Shown here piece by piece: positions 31,784-32,826 of a stretch of 32,826 bases of DNA (position 1 is its first letter; the number at the start of each line of letters is the position of its first letter). The stretch is from NCBI GenBank assembly GCA_003136895.1, contig PLDY01000089.1:1-32826 (forward strand). The letters are read 5' to 3'. A program made the position numbers and the translations under genes. The DNA is from Candidatus Erabacter solicola (GTDB lineage: Bacteria; Vulcanimicrobiota; Vulcanimicrobiia; Vulcanimicrobiales; Vulcanimicrobiaceae). A model generated the notes under the pieces. That model searched no databases and was not told where the DNA came from. It worked only from the letters and a program-made list of their open reading frames with translations.

Positions 31784-32826
31784 ATGACCACTGCTGCCGC
31801 CCCCATCGATCAACCGCGCGGACCCTTCGCCAACCAGTGGATCCAGCTTATCGCCGGCGTCGTCTGCATGGCCGCAGTCGCAAACTATCAATATGGCTGG
31901 AATTTCTTCGTTCCGGCAATGCAGGAAGCGAACGGTTGGAGCCTCGCCAGCATCCAGTGGGCGTTTACGTCCTTTCTGACGCTCGAGGTCTGGCTCGTCC
32001 CAATCGAAGGACCGCTCGTCGACAAATACGGTCCCAAACTGATGATTTTTCTCGGCGGGATATTTGCCGCACTCGGTTGGATTATCAATGCCCACGCGCC
32101 GACCGTACAAATGCTCTGGTTCGGAAACGCCGTCGCGGGCGTCGGAGCGGGGTTGGTTTACGGCACGTGCATCTCGAACGCTACGAAGTGGTTCGGCGCA
32201 CGCCGAGGTTTAGCGGCCGGACTGACCTCGATGGGGTTTGGCGCTGGCGCCGCGCTCACCGTCGTGCCGATTCTCCATATGATCAAGGTGAGCGGCTACG
32301 GCCCGACGTTCCAGCTCTTCGGAATCGTTCAGGGCGTCATCGTCATCCTCGCTTCGTTCTTCTTCGTGATGCCGCCGAAGACGCTGGCGGCGGCTCCGAA
32401 GCAGACGGGGCTCTTGCAGGGCACGCACGATTACACGTTGCGTGAAACATTGGCTTCGCCCGTATTCTGGGTCATGTTCGTCATGTTCGTGCTGGTTGCG
32501 GCCGGCGGCCTTACGGCGGTGGGTTCGCTCGCCACGATCGCGAAGGACTTCTACGTCGATCAAAGCCCGGTGACCATCTTCATCTGGACGCAACTGGCAC
32601 TCGCTTGGACGGCTCAGCTCAACAACGTCGTAAACGGCGCAACGCGGCCGATTCTCGGAGCGCTCTCGGATCGGATCGGTCGAGAAAACACGATGTTCTT
32701 CGCGTTCTTGGTCGAGGGCATCGGAATCTGGGCGCTGTGGAACTACGGGCGCACGCCGATCGCGTTCGTCCTGCTTTCAGGCGTCGTGTTCTTCGCTTGG
32801 GGCGAAATCTACAGCATCTTCCCGGC
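31784..32826 (+). CDS. OFA-family MFS transporter (oxalate/formate antiporter-like), partial
   Basis: Starts ATG 31784 (MTTAAAPIDQPRGPFANQWI) and runs off the window; 347 codons are visible of a usual 420-450. The OFA signature is present: NQWIQLIAGVVCMAAVANYQ then YGWNFFVPAM. The MFS loop motif between helices 2 and 3 reads GPLVDKYGPK. Later come TKWFGARRGLAAGLTSMGFG and, in the second half, NGATRPILGALSDRIGRENT, the repeated loop motif. About nine helices are visible. OxlT-type members exchange oxalate for formate; others carry monocarboxylates. Whether oxalate genes follow is beyond the window. The 140-bp upstream gap holds no gene. Confidence 0.9.
   Translation, partial: MTTAAAPIDQPRGPFANQWIQLIAGVVCMAAVANYQYGWNFFVPAMQEANGWSLASIQWAFTSFLTLEVWLVPIEGPLVDKYGPKLMIFLGGIFAALGWIINAHAPTVQMLWFGNAVAGVGAGLVYGTCISNATKWFGARRGLAAGLTSMGFGAGAALTVVPILHMIKVSGYGPTFQLFGIVQGVIVILASFFFVMPPKTLAAAPKQTGLLQGTHDYTLRETLASPVFWVMFVMFVLVAAGGLTAVGSLATIAKDFYVDQSPVTIFIWTQLALAWTAQLNNVVNGATRPILGALSDRIGRENTMFFAFLVEGIGIWALWNYGRTPIAFVLLSGVVFFAWGEIYSIFP

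Overview
The window is high-GC, gene-dense bacterial DNA. It opens in the last third of a kilobase of a 23S rRNA gene, followed by 5S rRNA and a terminator, so it starts at the tail of an rRNA operon. The lineage cannot be fixed from this alone. A B12-dependent class II ribonucleotide reductase with NrdR boxes, a yqeG/aroE neighbourhood known from Bacillota and relatives, a type IV RuBisCO-like protein and a type IV pilus operon with its own sigma factor would fit an uncultured Terrabacteria-type phylum such as Candidatus Eremiobacterota (WPS-2). That placement is inference and weak.

Layout. (1) 1-629: 23S 3' end, 5S, terminator. (2) 686-1889: an apparently intact IS3-family insertion sequence with overlapping orfA/orfB and a complete-looking -1 frameshift signal (GGGAAAC, 9-bp stem, 8-bp pseudoknot pairing). 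(3) 2031-5258: an exported TPR protein, a membrane-anchored phospholipase C/acid phosphatase-type phosphoesterase, and an anchored NTF2-like protein. (4) 5234-19336: a 14-kb co-directional minus-strand operon of 16 genes joined by GTGA/ATGA overlaps or very short gaps. In transcription order: sigma factor, VirB1-like lytic transglycosylase, pilB, pilT, pilC, pilin, prepilin peptidase, pilM, pilN, pilO, pilP, secretin, two unrecognised genes, a divergent pilT paralogue and a GGDEF diguanylate cyclase. (5) 19423-21247: a divergent OmpR-type response regulator and a soluble histidine kinase, with a repeat-rich candidate operator between regulator and operon. (6) 21299-22803: cutA and a RuBisCO-like protein. 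(7) 23098-26120: class II ribonucleotide reductase split into a catalytic subunit and a TSCPD/zinc-finger subunit, behind two NrdR boxes 32 bp apart. (8) 26270-28643: yqeG phosphatase, HAD dehalogenase, aroE, VOC protein. (9) 28793-end: NicO-like metal transporter, tRNA-Ser(GGA), a truncated aldehyde dehydrogenase homologue, a YeiH-type exporter and the start of an OFA-family MFS transporter.

How it works together. The pilus operon encodes what looks like a nearly self-contained retractable type IV pilus: extension and retraction ATPases, platform, alignment complex, secretin, pilin and peptidase. It also carries its own transcription factor, a peptidoglycan-cutting enzyme and a c-di-GMP synthase, with a two-component system facing it. 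The least explained parts are the two unknown proteins between secretin and second PilT, that PilT's altered catalytic motifs, and the GGDEF-like N-terminus of the neighbouring kinase. Other points of interest are the Lys-Asp-Asp-His active site of the RuBisCO-like protein, the split reductase, and two structured intergenic stretches.
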